DNA of 64,000 nucleotides from an uncultured Coriobacteriaceae bacterium (GCA_944319885.1 CALUFC010000004.1:1-64000), one strand, 5' to 3'. Shown: positions 8,869 to 18,039, counted from the first letter of the stretch. Made by a program: numbers and translations. Notes: generated by a model not told the origin, from the sequence alone.

Positions 8869-9653
8869 TTAAGATCAAATCTGCTCAAGATATCGAGGAG
8901 ATGAAGAAAGCCGGAGCACTGTCGAAGATGGTGCTCCGGCATGTCGGTGCGATGGTCCGTCCAGGCGTCTCGACGTTCGAGCTCGACCAGCTTGCCGAGC
9001 AGATCATCCGCATGCACGGCGGCATCCCCGCGTTCAAGGGCTACGGCGGATTCCCGGGTTCCATTTGCGCATCGCTGAACGATGCTGTGGTGCACGGCAT
9101 CCCGAGCCCCGACATCATCCTGCGCGACGGCGACATCCTCTCGGTGGATACCGGAGCGATTGTCGACGGTTGGGTGGGCGACAACGCCTGGACCTTCTAT
9201 GTGGGCAATCCCTCTCAGGAGGTCAAGGCTCTGTGCGAGGTCACGCGCGACTGCCTGAAGGCGGGTATCGCCGAGGCCGTTCCGGGCAACCGCATCGGCG
9301 ACATCGGCCATGCCGTGCAGTCCCTTGCCGAGCGCCATGGCTATGGCGTGCTGCGCGACTATGTTGGCCACGGCGTGGGCCGCGTGATGCACGAGGACCC
9401 CAACGTGCCCAACTATGGCAAGAAGGGTCGCGGCGTCAAGCTCGAGGCTGGTATGGTCATCGCCATCGAGCCGATGATCACGCTCGGCACCCACCATGTC
9501 TCGGTAGGGCCGGACGGCTGGCTCGTCACCACGAACGACCATCTGCCCGCTGCGCACTACGAGAACACCGTTGCCATCACCGAGGACGGCCCGGTCATCC
9601 TCACCCAGGATGCTCAGGGCCCCTGGTGCTCCATGCAGGGCGGTGTGATGTAG
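8865..9653 (+). CDS. map: Methionine aminopeptidase, type I
   Basis: This 262-residue metalloenzyme removes the initiator methionine from new proteins. SICASLNDAVVHGIP carries the first histidine. The two metal aspartates (DTGAIVDGWVGDNAWTF), YVGHGVGRVMHE, IEPMI and the final ENTVAITEDG glutamate follow in order. It starts within the adk stop (ATGA overlap), so the two are translationally coupled. Confidence 0.96.
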   Translation: MIKIKSAQDIEEMKKAGALSKMVLRHVGAMVRPGVSTFELDQLAEQIIRMHGGIPAFKGYGGFPGSICASLNDAVVHGIPSPDIILRDGDILSVDTGAIVDGWVGDNAWTFYVGNPSQEVKALCEVTRDCLKAGIAEAVPGNRIGDIGHAVQSLAERHGYGVLRDYVGHGVGRVMHEDPNVPNYGKKGRGVKLEAGMVIAIEPMITLGTHHVSVGPDGWLVTTNDHLPAAHYENTVAITEDGPVILTQDAQGPWCSMQGGVM

Positions 9654-9666
9654 GATTCCCGTGACT

Positions 9667-9743
9667 GAGGGCGGGATGTTCCTTTTCGAAACCGGGGCCC
9701 CGGTCTTACGACCCCCAATTTCGAAAAGGAACATCCCGCCCTC
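9667..9743. repeat. Perfect 25-bp long-stem palindrome after map
   Basis: The arms 9667-9691 and 9719-9743 are exact reverse complements with the core GGGATGTTCCTTTTCG. The 27-base loop itself contains the 12-bp palindrome CCGGGGCCCCGG (9692-9703). No T-run follows. A similar element with the same TGTTCC core stands after ftsX (49937-50016), so it looks like a dispersed repeat that may also halt or process the map transcript. Confidence 0.8.
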
Positions 9744-9785
9744 TTCGCATCCAGCATCAGCCCCGCGGACGAATTGATGTGGTAA

Positions 9786-9918
9786 GCAACTATGGTTTGC
9801 TTGGTCTGTTGGGTTCCGTGAGGCGCCGCGCGCAGTTCCGCAGCGCGAAGCGCGAGGATCTGTCTGAGCACGGGCCTCACGGAACCCAGCAGCCGTGAGA
9901 AAAGCAGACCATGTTGCG
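9786..9918. repeat. Long imperfect palindrome upstream of infA
   Basis: The inner arms 9806-9824 and 9874-9892 match at 18 of 19 positions (core GGGTTCCGTGAGGC), with the single mismatch able to form a G-U pair in RNA. Outer arms around 9786-9802 and 9900-9918 also pair partly (GCAAC..ATGGT..TGCTT). The element is about 133 bp and fills most of the gap before the AT-rich infA promoter region (TATATT at 9970-9975). It may be a terminator-antiterminator structure, a small RNA or a miniature repeat. Confidence 0.55.
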
Positions 9919-10008
9919 ACTTTGTGGAGTCGTAACGAAAAATCCACGATAGAATTTTGAGTGCTGTATTATATTCAGCTGCTGTCGTTTCGAGAGAAAG
10001 ATGTGCTT

Positions 10009-10227
10009 GTGAAGAAGGAAGATGCCATCGAGTTGGAAGGCACGGTCACCGAGCCGCTGCCCAACGCCATGTTCCGCGTCGAGCTGGAGAACGGCGCCAC
10101 GGTTCTGTGTTCCATTTCCGGCAAGATCCGCATGAACTATATCCGCATCCTCCCCGGGGATCGCGTCGTGGTGGAGATCTCTCCGTACGACCTGACCCGC
10201 GGTCGCATCACCTATCGCTACAAGTAG
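10009..10227 (+). CDS. infA: Translation initiation factor IF-1
   Basis: This 72-residue OB-fold protein binds the A site of the 30S subunit during initiation. [20 protein letters not shown] and the terminal [12 protein letters not shown] are diagnostic. I chose GTG 10009, which gives the family N-terminus (MKKEDAIE); GTG 10003 is also in frame but leaves almost no spacing from the weak AGAAAG site. It is the usual gene after map in this operon, though the 355-bp gap upstream suggests its own promoter. Confidence 0.95.
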   Translation: MKKEDAIELEGTVTEPLPNAMFRVELENGATVLCSISGKIRMNYIRILPGDRVVVEISPYDLTRGRITYRYK

Positions 10228-10236
10228 CGACGGCGA

Positions 10237-10306
10237 ATGCGTCCCTGGCCTGCTCAACCAGGGTATGCATGCATCCAGCCAGTTTGTGTTTCACGCCTGC
10301 GGCTGG
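10237..10306 (+). promoter_or_regulatory. Two hairpins in the infA-rpmJ gap
   Basis: CCCTGG (10243-10248) pairs with CCAGGG (10258-10263) inside an outer ATGC/GCAT pair, and CCAGCC (10275-10280) pairs with GGCTGG (10301-10306). No T-run follows either. They could form a leader structure for rpmJ and the genes after it. Confidence 0.3.
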
Positions 10307-10355
10307 GCGAGTAGATAGTAGGTTTGTCGTTTGAGCACTACCGAAAGGAAGAACG

Positions 10356-10469
10356 ATGAAGGTACGTCCTTCGGTCAAGAAGATGTGCGATAAGTGCAAG
10401 ATTATCAGGCGCCACGGTAAGGTGCTCGTGATCTGCGAGAACCCGCGCCACAAGCAGCGTCAGGGTTAA
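10356..10469 (+). CDS. rpmJ: 50S ribosomal protein L36
   Basis: This is a complete 37-residue L36, beginning [15 protein letters not shown] and ending in RHKQRQG. C11, C14, C27 and H32 form the zinc site of the common L36 type. AAAGGAAG precedes ATG 10356, and the stop is TAA 10467-10469. It stands between infA and rpsM as usual. Confidence 0.96.
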   Translation: MKVRPSVKKMCDKCKIIRRHGKVLVICENPRHKQRQG

Positions 10470-10484
10470 GAGAGGAGAATTAAG

Positions 10485-10859
10485 TTGGCCCGTATCAGCG
10501 GTGTCGATCTTCCGCGTGAGAAGCGCGTCGAGATCGGTCTTACCTACATTTACGGCATCGGCCGCACGACCGCCAGCAAGATCTGCGCGGAGACGAACAT
10601 CAACCCGGATACCCGCGTCAAGGACCTCACCGAGGACGAGGTTGACGCCATCCGTAAATACATCGACGAGGCTCACCTCATGATCGAGGGCGACCTTCGC
10701 CGTGAGCGCAACCAGAACGTCAAGCGCCTTATGGACATCGGCTGCAACCGTGGCCTGCGTCACCGCAAGGGCCTCCCGGTCCGCGGTCAGCGCACCCACA
10801 CCAACGCTCGTACCCGCAAGGGTCCGCGCAAGCAAATCGGTGCCAAGAAGAAGAAGTAA
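10485..10859 (+). CDS. rpsM: 30S ribosomal protein S13
   Basis: This 124-residue small-subunit head protein makes intersubunit bridges with L5. [20 protein letters not shown] and the C-terminal [20 protein letters not shown] are diagnostic. The start codon is TTG at 10485, supported by AGAGGAGAA at 10471-10479; there is no better in-frame ATG. Confidence 0.96.
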   Translation: MARISGVDLPREKRVEIGLTYIYGIGRTTASKICAETNINPDTRVKDLTEDEVDAIRKYIDEAHLMIEGDLRRERNQNVKRLMDIGCNRGLRHRKGLPVRGQRTHTNARTRKGPRKQIGAKKKK

Positions 10860-10869
10860 GGAGCGCTAG

Positions 10870-11277
10870 ATGGCTACTGCAAAGAACAAGCGCGGCCAGG
10901 TTACCCGCATCAAGCGCGCCGACCGCAAGAACATCGCCGTGGGACAGGCTCACATCCGTTCCACCTTCAATAACACCATCATCTCGATCACCGATCCCCA
11001 GGGGAACGTCATCGCGTGGCGCTCTGCCGGCCAGGTTGGCTTCAAGGGTTCGCGTAAGTCGACTCCGTTTGCCGCCCAGATGGCCGCTGAGGCATGCGCC
11101 AAGGCCGCTATGGAGCACGGCATGCACAAGGTCGCTGTGTTCGTGAAGGGCCCCGGCTCCGGTCGCGAGACCGCCATTCGCTCGCTTCAGGCTGCTGGCC
11201 TCGAGGTCTCGAGCATCCAGGACAAGACCCCCATTCCGCACAACGGCTGCCGCCCCAAGAAGCGTCGCCGCGTGTAA
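10870..11277 (+). CDS. rpsK: 30S ribosomal protein S11
   Basis: This 135-residue platform protein lies next to the E site. The [32 protein letters not shown] and [13 protein letters not shown] segments identify it. Ten bases separate it from rpsM, with AAGGAG in the gap. Confidence 0.97.
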   Translation: MATAKNKRGQVTRIKRADRKNIAVGQAHIRSTFNNTIISITDPQGNVIAWRSAGQVGFKGSRKSTPFAAQMAAEACAKAAMEHGMHKVAVFVKGPGSGRETAIRSLQAAGLEVSSIQDKTPIPHNGCRPKKRRRV

Positions 11278-11296
11278 CTGAAAGGATCGCTAAACC

Positions 11297-11893
11297 ATGG
11301 CAATTGACAGGACGCCTGTTATCAAGCGCTGCCGTCAGCTCGGGATCGATCCCGTCGAGCTCGGCTACAGCAGCAAGAAGGAATCTATTCGTCAGCTCAA
11401 GCGTCGCCGCAAGGAGTCCGAGTACGGTCTTCAGCTGCGTGAGAAGCAGAAGGCTAAGTTCATCTACGGTGTGCTCGAGAAGCAGTTCCGTCGTTACTAC
11501 GAGCGCGCGCTCCGCATGCCCGGCATCACCGGCGACAACCTGATGACGCTTCTCGAGAGCCGTCTCGACAACGTTGTCTTCCGTCTCGGCTTTGCCCGCA
11601 CCCGCAAGGAGGCCCGTCAGACGGTCCGCCACGGTCACTTCACCGTGAACGGCAAGCGCGTCGACATCCCCTCGTATCTCGTCAAGGCCGGCGACGTTGT
11701 TGCCGTAGGCGAGAAGTACCGCGATCTCCTTCCCATCAAGGAGGCCCTCATCCAGTCCGAGCGCTTTGAGGTTCCCGGCTGGCTTGAGGTCGACATCGAG
11801 AAGCTGTCCGGCAACGTGCTCTCGCTGCCCACCCGCGAGCAGATCAGCACGGATATCCAAGAGCAGCTCATCGTCGAGCTCTACTCTAAGTAG
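11297..11893 (+). CDS. rpsD: 30S ribosomal protein S4
   Basis: This 198-residue primary 16S rRNA-binding protein carries an S4 RNA-binding domain in the middle ([20 protein letters not shown], then [10 protein letters not shown]). The N-terminus lacks the zinc cysteines, so it is the cysteine-free type. In many bacteria S4 represses the operon that includes rpoA, and its place directly before rpoA allows the same here. Confidence 0.97.
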   Translation: MAIDRTPVIKRCRQLGIDPVELGYSSKKESIRQLKRRRKESEYGLQLREKQKAKFIYGVLEKQFRRYYERALRMPGITGDNLMTLLESRLDNVVFRLGFARTRKEARQTVRHGHFTVNGKRVDIPSYLVKAGDVVAVGEKYRDLLPIKEALIQSERFEVPGWLEVDIEKLSGNVLSLPTREQISTDIQEQLIVELYSK

Positions 11894-11925
11894 TCCCGCA
11901 GGGCTGCTGAGGCTGGAGGTAATAC

Positions 11926-12867
11926 ATGTCAGAATTCATTAGGCCTCAGGTTCAGGTCGAAGAGATCAGCGAGACCTCTGCTCGCGTCTCGGTCGAGCCG
12001 CTCGAGCGCGGTTACGGCGATACGCTGGGCAACTCGCTTCGTCGCGTGCTGCTGTCCTCGCTCGAGGGCGCTGCCGTCGAGGCTATCCAGATCGACGGTG
12101 CGCAGCACGAGTTCATGAGCATCCCCAACATGGTCGAGGATGTCACGGACATCGTCCTGAACGTCAAGGGCCTGGTTTTCAGGGCTCTCGGCACCACCGA
12201 CGAGGCTACCGCTAAGATCTCGGTCGACGGCCCGTGCGAGGTGACTGGCGCGGACTTCTTCATCCCGTCCGACTTCGAGCTGGTCAACCCCGAGCAGCAC
12301 ATCGCCACGCTCACCGAGGGCGGTCATCTCACCATGACCATGCGCATCGGCTATGGTCGCGGCTATGTGTCCTACGAGGGCAACAAGCGCGACAACGATC
12401 CCATCGGCGTGATTCATGTCGACTCGCTGTTCTCGCCTGTTCGCCGTTGCGCCAAGCTCGTCGAGGCCTGTCGCGTGGGCCAGCACACCGACTACGATCG
12501 CCTTGTGCTCGAGATCGAGACCAACGGTGCCATCGCTCCGCGTGAGGCCGTGGTACAGGCTGCCAACATCATCAACCAGCACATGGCTGCGTTCATGAAT
12601 CTCGCCGACGCCCCCGAGGAGGAGGAAGAGGTTTCCATCTTCGCTCCCGAGGTCACGAGCGACAACGCCGAGCTTGATAAGCAGATCGAGGATCTGGACC
12701 TCTCCGTCCGCTCCTACAACTGCTTGAAGCGCGCGAGCATCCACTCGGTGCGTCAGCTTGTCGAGTTCTCCGAGAACGACCTGCTGAACATCCGCAACTT
12801 CGGCGTCAAGTCGATCGAGGAAGTCAAAGACAAGCTTGAGTCCATGGGCCTGAGCCTGAAGGCTTAA
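11926..12867 (+). CDS. rpoA: RNA polymerase alpha subunit
   Basis: This 313-residue subunit nucleates RNA polymerase assembly and contacts upstream promoter elements. The N-terminal dimerisation domain has EPLERGYGDTLGNSLRRVLL. After an acidic linker (EEEEEVSIFAPE), the C-terminal domain contains LSVRSYNCLKRASIHSVRQL and IRNFGVKSIEEVKDKL. It is preceded by GGAGGT and followed by rplQ in the same operon. Confidence 0.98.
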   Translation: MSEFIRPQVQVEEISETSARVSVEPLERGYGDTLGNSLRRVLLSSLEGAAVEAIQIDGAQHEFMSIPNMVEDVTDIVLNVKGLVFRALGTTDEATAKISVDGPCEVTGADFFIPSDFELVNPEQHIATLTEGGHLTMTMRIGYGRGYVSYEGNKRDNDPIGVIHVDSLFSPVRRCAKLVEACRVGQHTDYDRLVLEIETNGAIAPREAVVQAANIINQHMAAFMNLADAPEEEEEVSIFAPEVTSDNAELDKQIEDLDLSVRSYNCLKRASIHSVRQLVEFSENDLLNIRNFGVKSIEEVKDKLESMGLSLKA

Positions 12868-12895
12868 TGCTTCGCGAATAGAGGAGAACGAGACA

Positions 12896-13375
12896 ATGCG
12901 TCACAACAAGAAGAAGGGTATGAAGCTCGGCACCGACGCCGCGCATACCCGTGCGATGAAGAAGAGCCTCGCCAAGGCGCTGCTCGAGAACGATCGCATC
13001 AAGACCACCGAGACCCGCGCCAAGGCGCTCCGTGGCTATGTCGAGCCCATCATCACCTGGGCCAAGAAGGGCGACCTGCACTCCCGTCGTCTCGCCATCG
13101 CCAAGCTCGGCGACAAGAACCTCGTGGCCGAGGTCTTCGACAAGGCCGCGCAGGGCATGTGGGCCGACCGCGACGGCGGTTACACCCGCATCATGAAGCT
13201 CGGCCCCCGCAAGGGCGACAACGCCCCCATGGTCATCATGGAGATCGTGTCCGAGCCCGTGGTGAAGAAGGCCCCCAAGGCCGCGCCCGCTGCGAAGCCC
13301 GTTGCTCCGAAGAAGGTCGAGAAGGCCGAGGAGGAGGCTCCCGCTGAGGAGGCTGCCGAGTCAACCGAGGAGTAG
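12896..13375 (+). CDS. rplQ: 50S ribosomal protein L17 with charged tail
   Basis: The first 118 or so residues are a normal L17 (KGMKLGTDAAHTRAMKKSLA, YTRIMKLGPRKGDNAPM). About 40 further residues form a low-complexity Lys/Pro/Ala then Glu/Ala tail, making 159 residues in all against the usual 115-125. L31 at 38112 has a similar tail. It is the last gene of the ribosomal run and is followed by an intrinsic terminator. Confidence 0.96.
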   Translation: MRHNKKKGMKLGTDAAHTRAMKKSLAKALLENDRIKTTETRAKALRGYVEPIITWAKKGDLHSRRLAIAKLGDKNLVAEVFDKAAQGMWADRDGGYTRIMKLGPRKGDNAPMVIMEIVSEPVVKKAPKAAPAAKPVAPKKVEKAEEEAPAEEAAESTEE

Positions 13376-13403
13376 GTTTTCCACTCGCTCGTATAGCGTA
13401 TGC

Positions 13404-13435
13404 AAGGACCCTGCCCGTGCGGGGTCCTTCTTTGT
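13404..13435 (+). terminator. Intrinsic terminator after rplQ
   Basis: AAGGACCCTGC (13404-13414) pairs with GCGGGGTCCTT (13419-13429) through one G-U pair and is followed by CTTTGTTT. It ends the ribosomal operon; the ecf gene starts 18 bases later, so read-through or a promoter inside the hairpin region must drive it. Confidence 0.75.
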
Positions 13436-13452
13436 TTGAGGAGGTGTTCGAT

Positions 13453-15990
13453 ATGCTCGTGCTGCAGGATGTTTCGCTGAGCTACCAGGTAGGGGAGCCG
13501 CATGGGGATGCTGCGCCGGTTGCCGGACAGGGCGTATCGGACATCTCGTTGCGCGTTGCCCCCGGCGAGCTCGTGGCGCTCGTGGGGAAAAACGGCGCGG
13601 GTAAATCGACGATTTCGAGTCTGCTATGCGGCGCGGTGCTGCCGGATGCGGGCACGGTGCGCGTAGACGGGCTCGATCCTCAGGAGCCCGAGGAGCGCCT
13701 CGAGGTGCGCAAGCGCGTAGGGCGCGTGCTGCAGGCACCCGAGGACCAGATCGTATCGACGGTCGTGGCCGACGAGGTCGCATTCGGTCCGCGCAATCTT
13801 GGGCTTGATGACGTCAAGGTCTCGAAGCGGGTTTCGTGCTCGCTTGCCGCGGTGGGACTTGCCGGTGCGGAGGAGGCCGAGGTGCACGCGCTCTCCGGCG
13901 GGGAGCAGCAGCGCCTAGCCTGCGCGGCAGTACTTGCGATGGATCCGAGCTATCTCGTGCTCGATGAGGTGACGGCGCAGCTCGATAGCACGCTGCGACC
14001 AGGGTTTCGCCGACTGTTCCGCGCGCTCGCACGCGAGCGCGGCATGGGCATCGTGCTTGTGACGCACGATGTCCTCGAGCTTGCGCTCTGCGATCGTGCG
14101 GTCGTGATCGAGGCGGGATGCGTGGCGTGGTCGGGGAGTCCGGCAGACTTGCTGCTGGGCCGTGCGCGCTCGCAGGGTCTCTTTGAGCGCACGCTGCCGA
14201 CAGGTCCGTACGCTCAGGCGCTTCAGACCGCTCTGAAGGCCGGGTATTCCCTCGAAGCCGGAGCAGAGCCGGAGGATATGGCATCGTGGCTCTCAGGCGC
14301 TTCTGAGGGCGCGCGCGCTCAGATGGCGGCATGCGTGCAGAAGCGTGAACGCGCGACGGAGGATGCCGATGCTCGGCGCGGCATCGATGCGCGCGATGGT
14401 GATCGTGCCCTTGTGCTCGACGACGTCTCGTATTGCTATCGAGGACGCGACGCCGCTCCCGTCGAGGCGGTGCATGGGGTCTCGCTGCGTGTGGAGCCAG
14501 GCACGATTACGTTGCTTGCCGGTTCGTCCGGTGCCGGCAAGACCACGCTTGCCTGCCTTGCTGCGGGGCTTCTCGAGCCATCGGCTGGCTCGGTGAGCGT
14601 GGGCGGTGTGCGCCCGTGTCCGGGTGACGTGTGCATCGCATTCCAGCAGCCCGAGCAGCAGCTTTTCCTAGAATCCGTTGCGGCGGAGCTCGCCTTCGGA
14701 CCGGGCAACCTCGGCTGCGATGCGCAGGAGGTCGAGCGCCGGGTTGCTCGCGCCACCCGGGCACTCGATCTTGAGCGGCTGCTCGACCGCGACCCGTTCT
14801 CGCTGTCGGGCGGTCAGGCGCGGCGCGTAGCGCTTGGCAGCGTGCTCACGCTGGAGCCGCGTGCTCTCGTGCTCGACGAACCCACTGCCGGACTCGACGC
14901 CCCGGGACGCGCGGCGCTCCATGCGCTCGTCTGCGATCTCGCGCGCCAAGGTCTGCCCATCCTGGTGGTAAGCCACGATCTCGAGGAATGGCTCGAGATA
15001 GCCGATGCCGTGGCGCTCTTGCGCCAGGGCGAACTGGCGTGGACGGGCAGTGTGGCCGCGCTGCGACGCGATCAGGCCGCATTCGATCGGGCGGGTCTCA
15101 TGCCGCCTGAGAGCTGGCGGCTGGCGTCGCTGCTCGAGGAAGATCGCCGGGCCGATCAGCGTAGCGCGGGGGCGGTGCGCGAATCCACTACGGCATCGCC
15201 GGTGTTCAGATCACGCCCTGCGCGCGATGCCAACGTGCTCGAGACGATCGACGCGCGCGTCAAGATCGCGCTGCTGCTCGTGTTCACGGTTGCCATCTTC
15301 GCCGGTTCATCACCTGCTGCGCTCGCGGCATGGGTCTGCGTGGCGCTTGCCGCAATCGTGATGGCGCGTACCGACCTGCGGCGCTTGGCGGCGATGTGTC
15401 GCCCGCTGCTCGTGCTGTTCGTGTTCATGATGGCGGCGAATCTCGTGTCATGCGATGGAACGGCGCAGATCCCCTTGGTCGCGCAGGTTGGTCTTGCGCC
15501 CGATCGTGCGCTGCGCACCATCGCAGCGGTGGTGCGAATCGCGGTGCTCGTGTGCCTCGCCTTTGCGGTCTCGGCCACCACGACGCCGCCGGCGCTGGCA
15601 AACGCCTGCGTGCGCCTGCTGCACCCGCTGCGGCGTTTTGGTGCGCCGGTCGAGGAGCTGGGCCTCACGATCTCGCTCGCGCTGCGCTTCATACCGCTTG
15701 TCGCGCAGGAACTGGAGCGCATTCACCTTGCCCAGCGCTCGCGCGGCGTCGATTTCGAGCGGGGGACGATCGTTGAGCGGATACGCGTGTGGGCGTCGGT
15801 GCTCACGCCGTTGGTGGTCAGCCTGTTCCGCCGTGCCGACCGCATCGCCGCGTCGATGGACGCTCGGTGCTATGCTGGGGCCTCGGGCGCCCAGGTTGCT
15901 CCTGAGCCGCTCGATGCTCGCAGCCGCTTGACGCTTTCCGGAGGGCTTGTGCTGGCGGCGGCGCTGGTGGCGCTGGGGTTCGCGGGATAG
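13453..15990 (+). CDS. Fused ECF transporter module: ATPase-ATPase-EcfT
   Basis: One uninterrupted frame of 845 residues holds the whole energising module of an energy-coupling factor vitamin transporter. Residues 1-260 are ATPase one (Walker A GKNGAGKST at 45-53, LSGGEQ from 147, LVLDE from 168). Residues 318-560 are ATPase two (GSSGAGKTT at 357-365, LSGGQ at 451, LVLDEPTAGLD from 472). Residues 595-845 are EcfT, with several membrane segments and the two coupling motifs AQRSRG and SMDARC. GAGGAGG at 13438-13444 selects ATG 13453. The order rplQ-ATPase-ATPase-EcfT-truA is that of separate ecfA1, ecfA2 and ecfT genes in many Gram-positives. No substrate-binding S subunit is nearby, so it probably serves several unlinked ones. 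Confidence 0.9.
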   Translation: MLVLQDVSLSYQVGEPHGDAAPVAGQGVSDISLRVAPGELVALVGKNGAGKSTISSLLCGAVLPDAGTVRVDGLDPQEPEERLEVRKRVGRVLQAPEDQIVSTVVADEVAFGPRNLGLDDVKVSKRVSCSLAAVGLAGAEEAEVHALSGGEQQRLACAAVLAMDPSYLVLDEVTAQLDSTLRPGFRRLFRALARERGMGIVLVTHDVLELALCDRAVVIEAGCVAWSGSPADLLLGRARSQGLFERTLPTGPYAQALQTALKAGYSLEAGAEPEDMASWLSGASEGARAQMAACVQKRERATEDADARRGIDARDGDRALVLDDVSYCYRGRDAAPVEAVHGVSLRVEPGTITLLAGSSGAGKTTLACLAAGLLEPSAGSVSVGGVRPCPGDVCIAFQQPEQQLFLESVAAELAFGPGNLGCDAQEVERRVARATRALDLERLLDRDPFSLSGGQARRVALGSVLTLEPRALVLDEPTAGLDAPGRAALHALVCDLARQGLPILVVSHDLEEWLEIADAVALLRQGELAWTGSVAALRRDQAAFDRAGLMPPESWRLASLLEEDRRADQRSAGAVRESTTASPVFRSRPARDANVLETIDARVKIALLLVFTVAIFAGSSPAALAAWVCVALAAIVMARTDLRRLAAMCRPLLVLFVFMMAANLVSCDGTAQIPLVAQVGLAPDRALRTIAAVVRIAVLVCLAFAVSATTTPPALANACVRLLHPLRRFGAPVEELGLTISLALRFIPLVAQELERIHLAQRSRGVDFERGTIVERIRVWASVLTPLVVSLFRRADRIAASMDARCYAGASGAQVAPEPLDARSRLTLSGGLVLAAALVALGFAG

Positions 15991-16016
15991 GGAAGATGCT
16001 ACGGGAAGGGGCGCAT

Positions 16017-16832
16017 ATGGCCGAGGACACGGATAGCCTCGAGATGGCGGGGACCATCGTATGCAAGCTCGGGTACGACGGTGCCGCGTACAGCGGGTTT
16101 GCCGAGCAGCCATCGGTGATAACGGTGGCGGGCGAGCTGCGCCGTGCCATCGAGACGTTGCTGCGCCGTCCGGTCGAGCTCACCTGCGCCGGCAGAACCG
16201 ATGCCGGCGTCCACGCCATCGGCCAGTATGTAAGCTTTCTGGCTACCCGTGCGGAGCTGGAGATCACGCGTACGCGTTGGCTGCGCGCCATGGATGCGCT
16301 GCTGCCGCGCGACATCGCGCTCGGCGAGGTCTATCATGCCGAGCCGGGGTTCTCGGCACGGTTCGATGCACAGGCGAGAACCTACACGTATCGCATCGCA
16401 GACCGCCCCGACCGCCCGGTGCTCACGCGCGACCACGTCTGGTGGCATCGCATGCCTCTCGACGAAGATGCCATGGAAGAGGCCGCGCAGCTGCTGGTAG
16501 GCGAGCATGATTTCAAGAGCTTCTGCAAGGTGGCATCTTCTGTTGGCAAGCCCACCTGCCGCAACGTGATCGCGACGTCGTTTGCGCGCGAGATTGAGCT
16601 GGGCGAGGAGGTGCTCGCCTTCACCATCACCGGCAATGCGTTTCTGCACTCGATGGTGCGCACCATCGTGGGCACGCTTGTCGAGGTGGGCATGCATCGC
16701 CGCGAGATCGCGTGGGTGGGCGAGGCGCTGGCAGCCTGCGACCGGCGCGCTGCCGGTCCCACGGCCCCGGCGCGCGGCCTCACCTTTATCGATGTGCGCT
16801 ATCCGGAGGGCGCGCTGTACGAAATCGGTTAG
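16017..16832 (+). CDS. truA: tRNA pseudouridine synthase A
   Basis: This 271-residue enzyme makes pseudouridine at positions 38-40 of the tRNA anticodon arm. AGRTDAGVHAIGQ holds the catalytic aspartate D62. FSARFDAQARTYTYRI and NAFLHSMVRTIVGTLVEVG are the other family blocks. I chose ATG 16017 because GGGAAGGGG precedes it at a good distance; an ATG at 15996 is in frame but poorly spaced. Confidence 0.95.
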   Translation: MAEDTDSLEMAGTIVCKLGYDGAAYSGFAEQPSVITVAGELRRAIETLLRRPVELTCAGRTDAGVHAIGQYVSFLATRAELEITRTRWLRAMDALLPRDIALGEVYHAEPGFSARFDAQARTYTYRIADRPDRPVLTRDHVWWHRMPLDEDAMEEAAQLLVGEHDFKSFCKVASSVGKPTCRNVIATSFAREIELGEEVLAFTITGNAFLHSMVRTIVGTLVEVGMHRREIAWVGEALAACDRRAAGPTAPARGLTFIDVRYPEGALYEIG

Positions 16833-16962
16833 GCGAGCTGCCAAAGTGTGACGGTGGCGTGATGAACATTTGTACTAATAATGCAGGACATTGCGCGGCA
16901 GAGGGCATGAATCGCACGGTGGTACCATGGGGCGGAACGTCGTGTTGGCAGGAGGCCCAAGC

Positions 16963-18039
16963 GTGGCGCAGTGTGGTTCAAAACGCCCTTTTGTATCGGT
17001 GTGCATGGTGGTGCACGATGGTGAGCGTCACGTATCACGTGCCATCGAAAGCGTTGTGAATCAGCAGTTCTCCGATGTTCAGCTCGTGCTCGCGGTCATG
17101 GATTCGCGAGATCAGTCACGATCGATCTGCGAGCGGGCTATGGAGCGCGATATCCGCGTCGACATGATCGAGAGCGCCGAAGAGCGCGTCGAGGCGGCCC
17201 TCGACGAGGCGCTCGAGGCTGCTCGCGGCAGCTACATCCTGTTCATGGAGCAAGACGATTGGCTGGCACCCGGATCGCTCGACGCGATCGCCCGCGACGT
17301 GCGCGCACACGACCTCGAGCTCGCCGTGCTCTCGCTGTCCATGGATACGCCCTCGCCACGCGATGGGGTCCGCTCCCATGTGCTGCGGCTCGAGCCGCGA
17401 TACACCGAGGATCGCGATGAGTTTCGCGACCTCGTACCGGGGATGCTCGAGGGCGGCATCATGGGTTCCGTGCGCGGCAAGGTGTTCTCGGCAGACCGCA
17501 TCTCCGAGCTCGGCTTGCGGTTCACCTTGGCGCAGGATCAGGCTGTTTTTCTGATTCGCTACATCGAGGATGTCGTGCGCGCGGGCGCGGTGTCTGGAGC
17601 GCTCTACCACGCCGCGGTGCGCCTTGAGGCGGTGCCGGGCAGCCTCGATGCCTACATGCTGTGCGAGCACGAGTATGCCGCCTACCGCGAGCTGGCGCAG
17701 AAATGGTCGCGCGAGCACAACGAACACTTCATGCGTGCAATCCATGCGCGTCACCTGCACCGTTTGATCGGCTGCATCAAAGATGCCTACGGTATCGCCG
17801 GGCTCTCGGGCATCGAGCGCAACGAGCGGGTCCGCGATATCCTGGAGGCGCCCACGACCCGTGATACGGTGAGCGCTCTGCGCAAAACCGGCTCCGGCAA
17901 TCATCGTGATTTCGGGTTCATGTATACGCCGATCGCACAGAAAAGCGTTTCCGCGTGTTATCTCGGGATGTGCCTCGACGCGTTCGTCAAACTCCCCAAG
18001 TTGCCGTTTATGCATCCTGCTACACGCGTTGCGCTGTAG
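16963..18039 (+). CDS. Family 2 glycosyltransferase
   Basis: This is a 358-residue GT-A fold enzyme. The N-terminus RPFVSVCMVVHDGERHVSRA and VNQQFSDVQLVLAVMDS are the nucleotide-sugar binding start of family 2, and FMEQDDWLAPGSLDAI carries the DxD-like metal motif (QDD). I chose GTG 16963, seven bases after AGGAGG (16950-16955), over upstream TTG 16891 and ATG 16927. No glycan-synthesis genes surround it, so its acceptor is unknown; it is probably membrane-associated or cytoplasmic. The C-terminal third is helical and not recognisable. Confidence 0.82.
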   Translation: MAQCGSKRPFVSVCMVVHDGERHVSRAIESVVNQQFSDVQLVLAVMDSRDQSRSICERAMERDIRVDMIESAEERVEAALDEALEAARGSYILFMEQDDWLAPGSLDAIARDVRAHDLELAVLSLSMDTPSPRDGVRSHVLRLEPRYTEDRDEFRDLVPGMLEGGIMGSVRGKVFSADRISELGLRFTLAQDQAVFLIRYIEDVVRAGAVSGALYHAAVRLEAVPGSLDAYMLCEHEYAAYRELAQKWSREHNEHFMRAIHARHLHRLIGCIKDAYGIAGLSGIERNERVRDILEAPTTRDTVSALRKTGSGNHRDFGFMYTPIAQKSVSACYLGMCLDAFVKLPKLPFMHPATRVAL

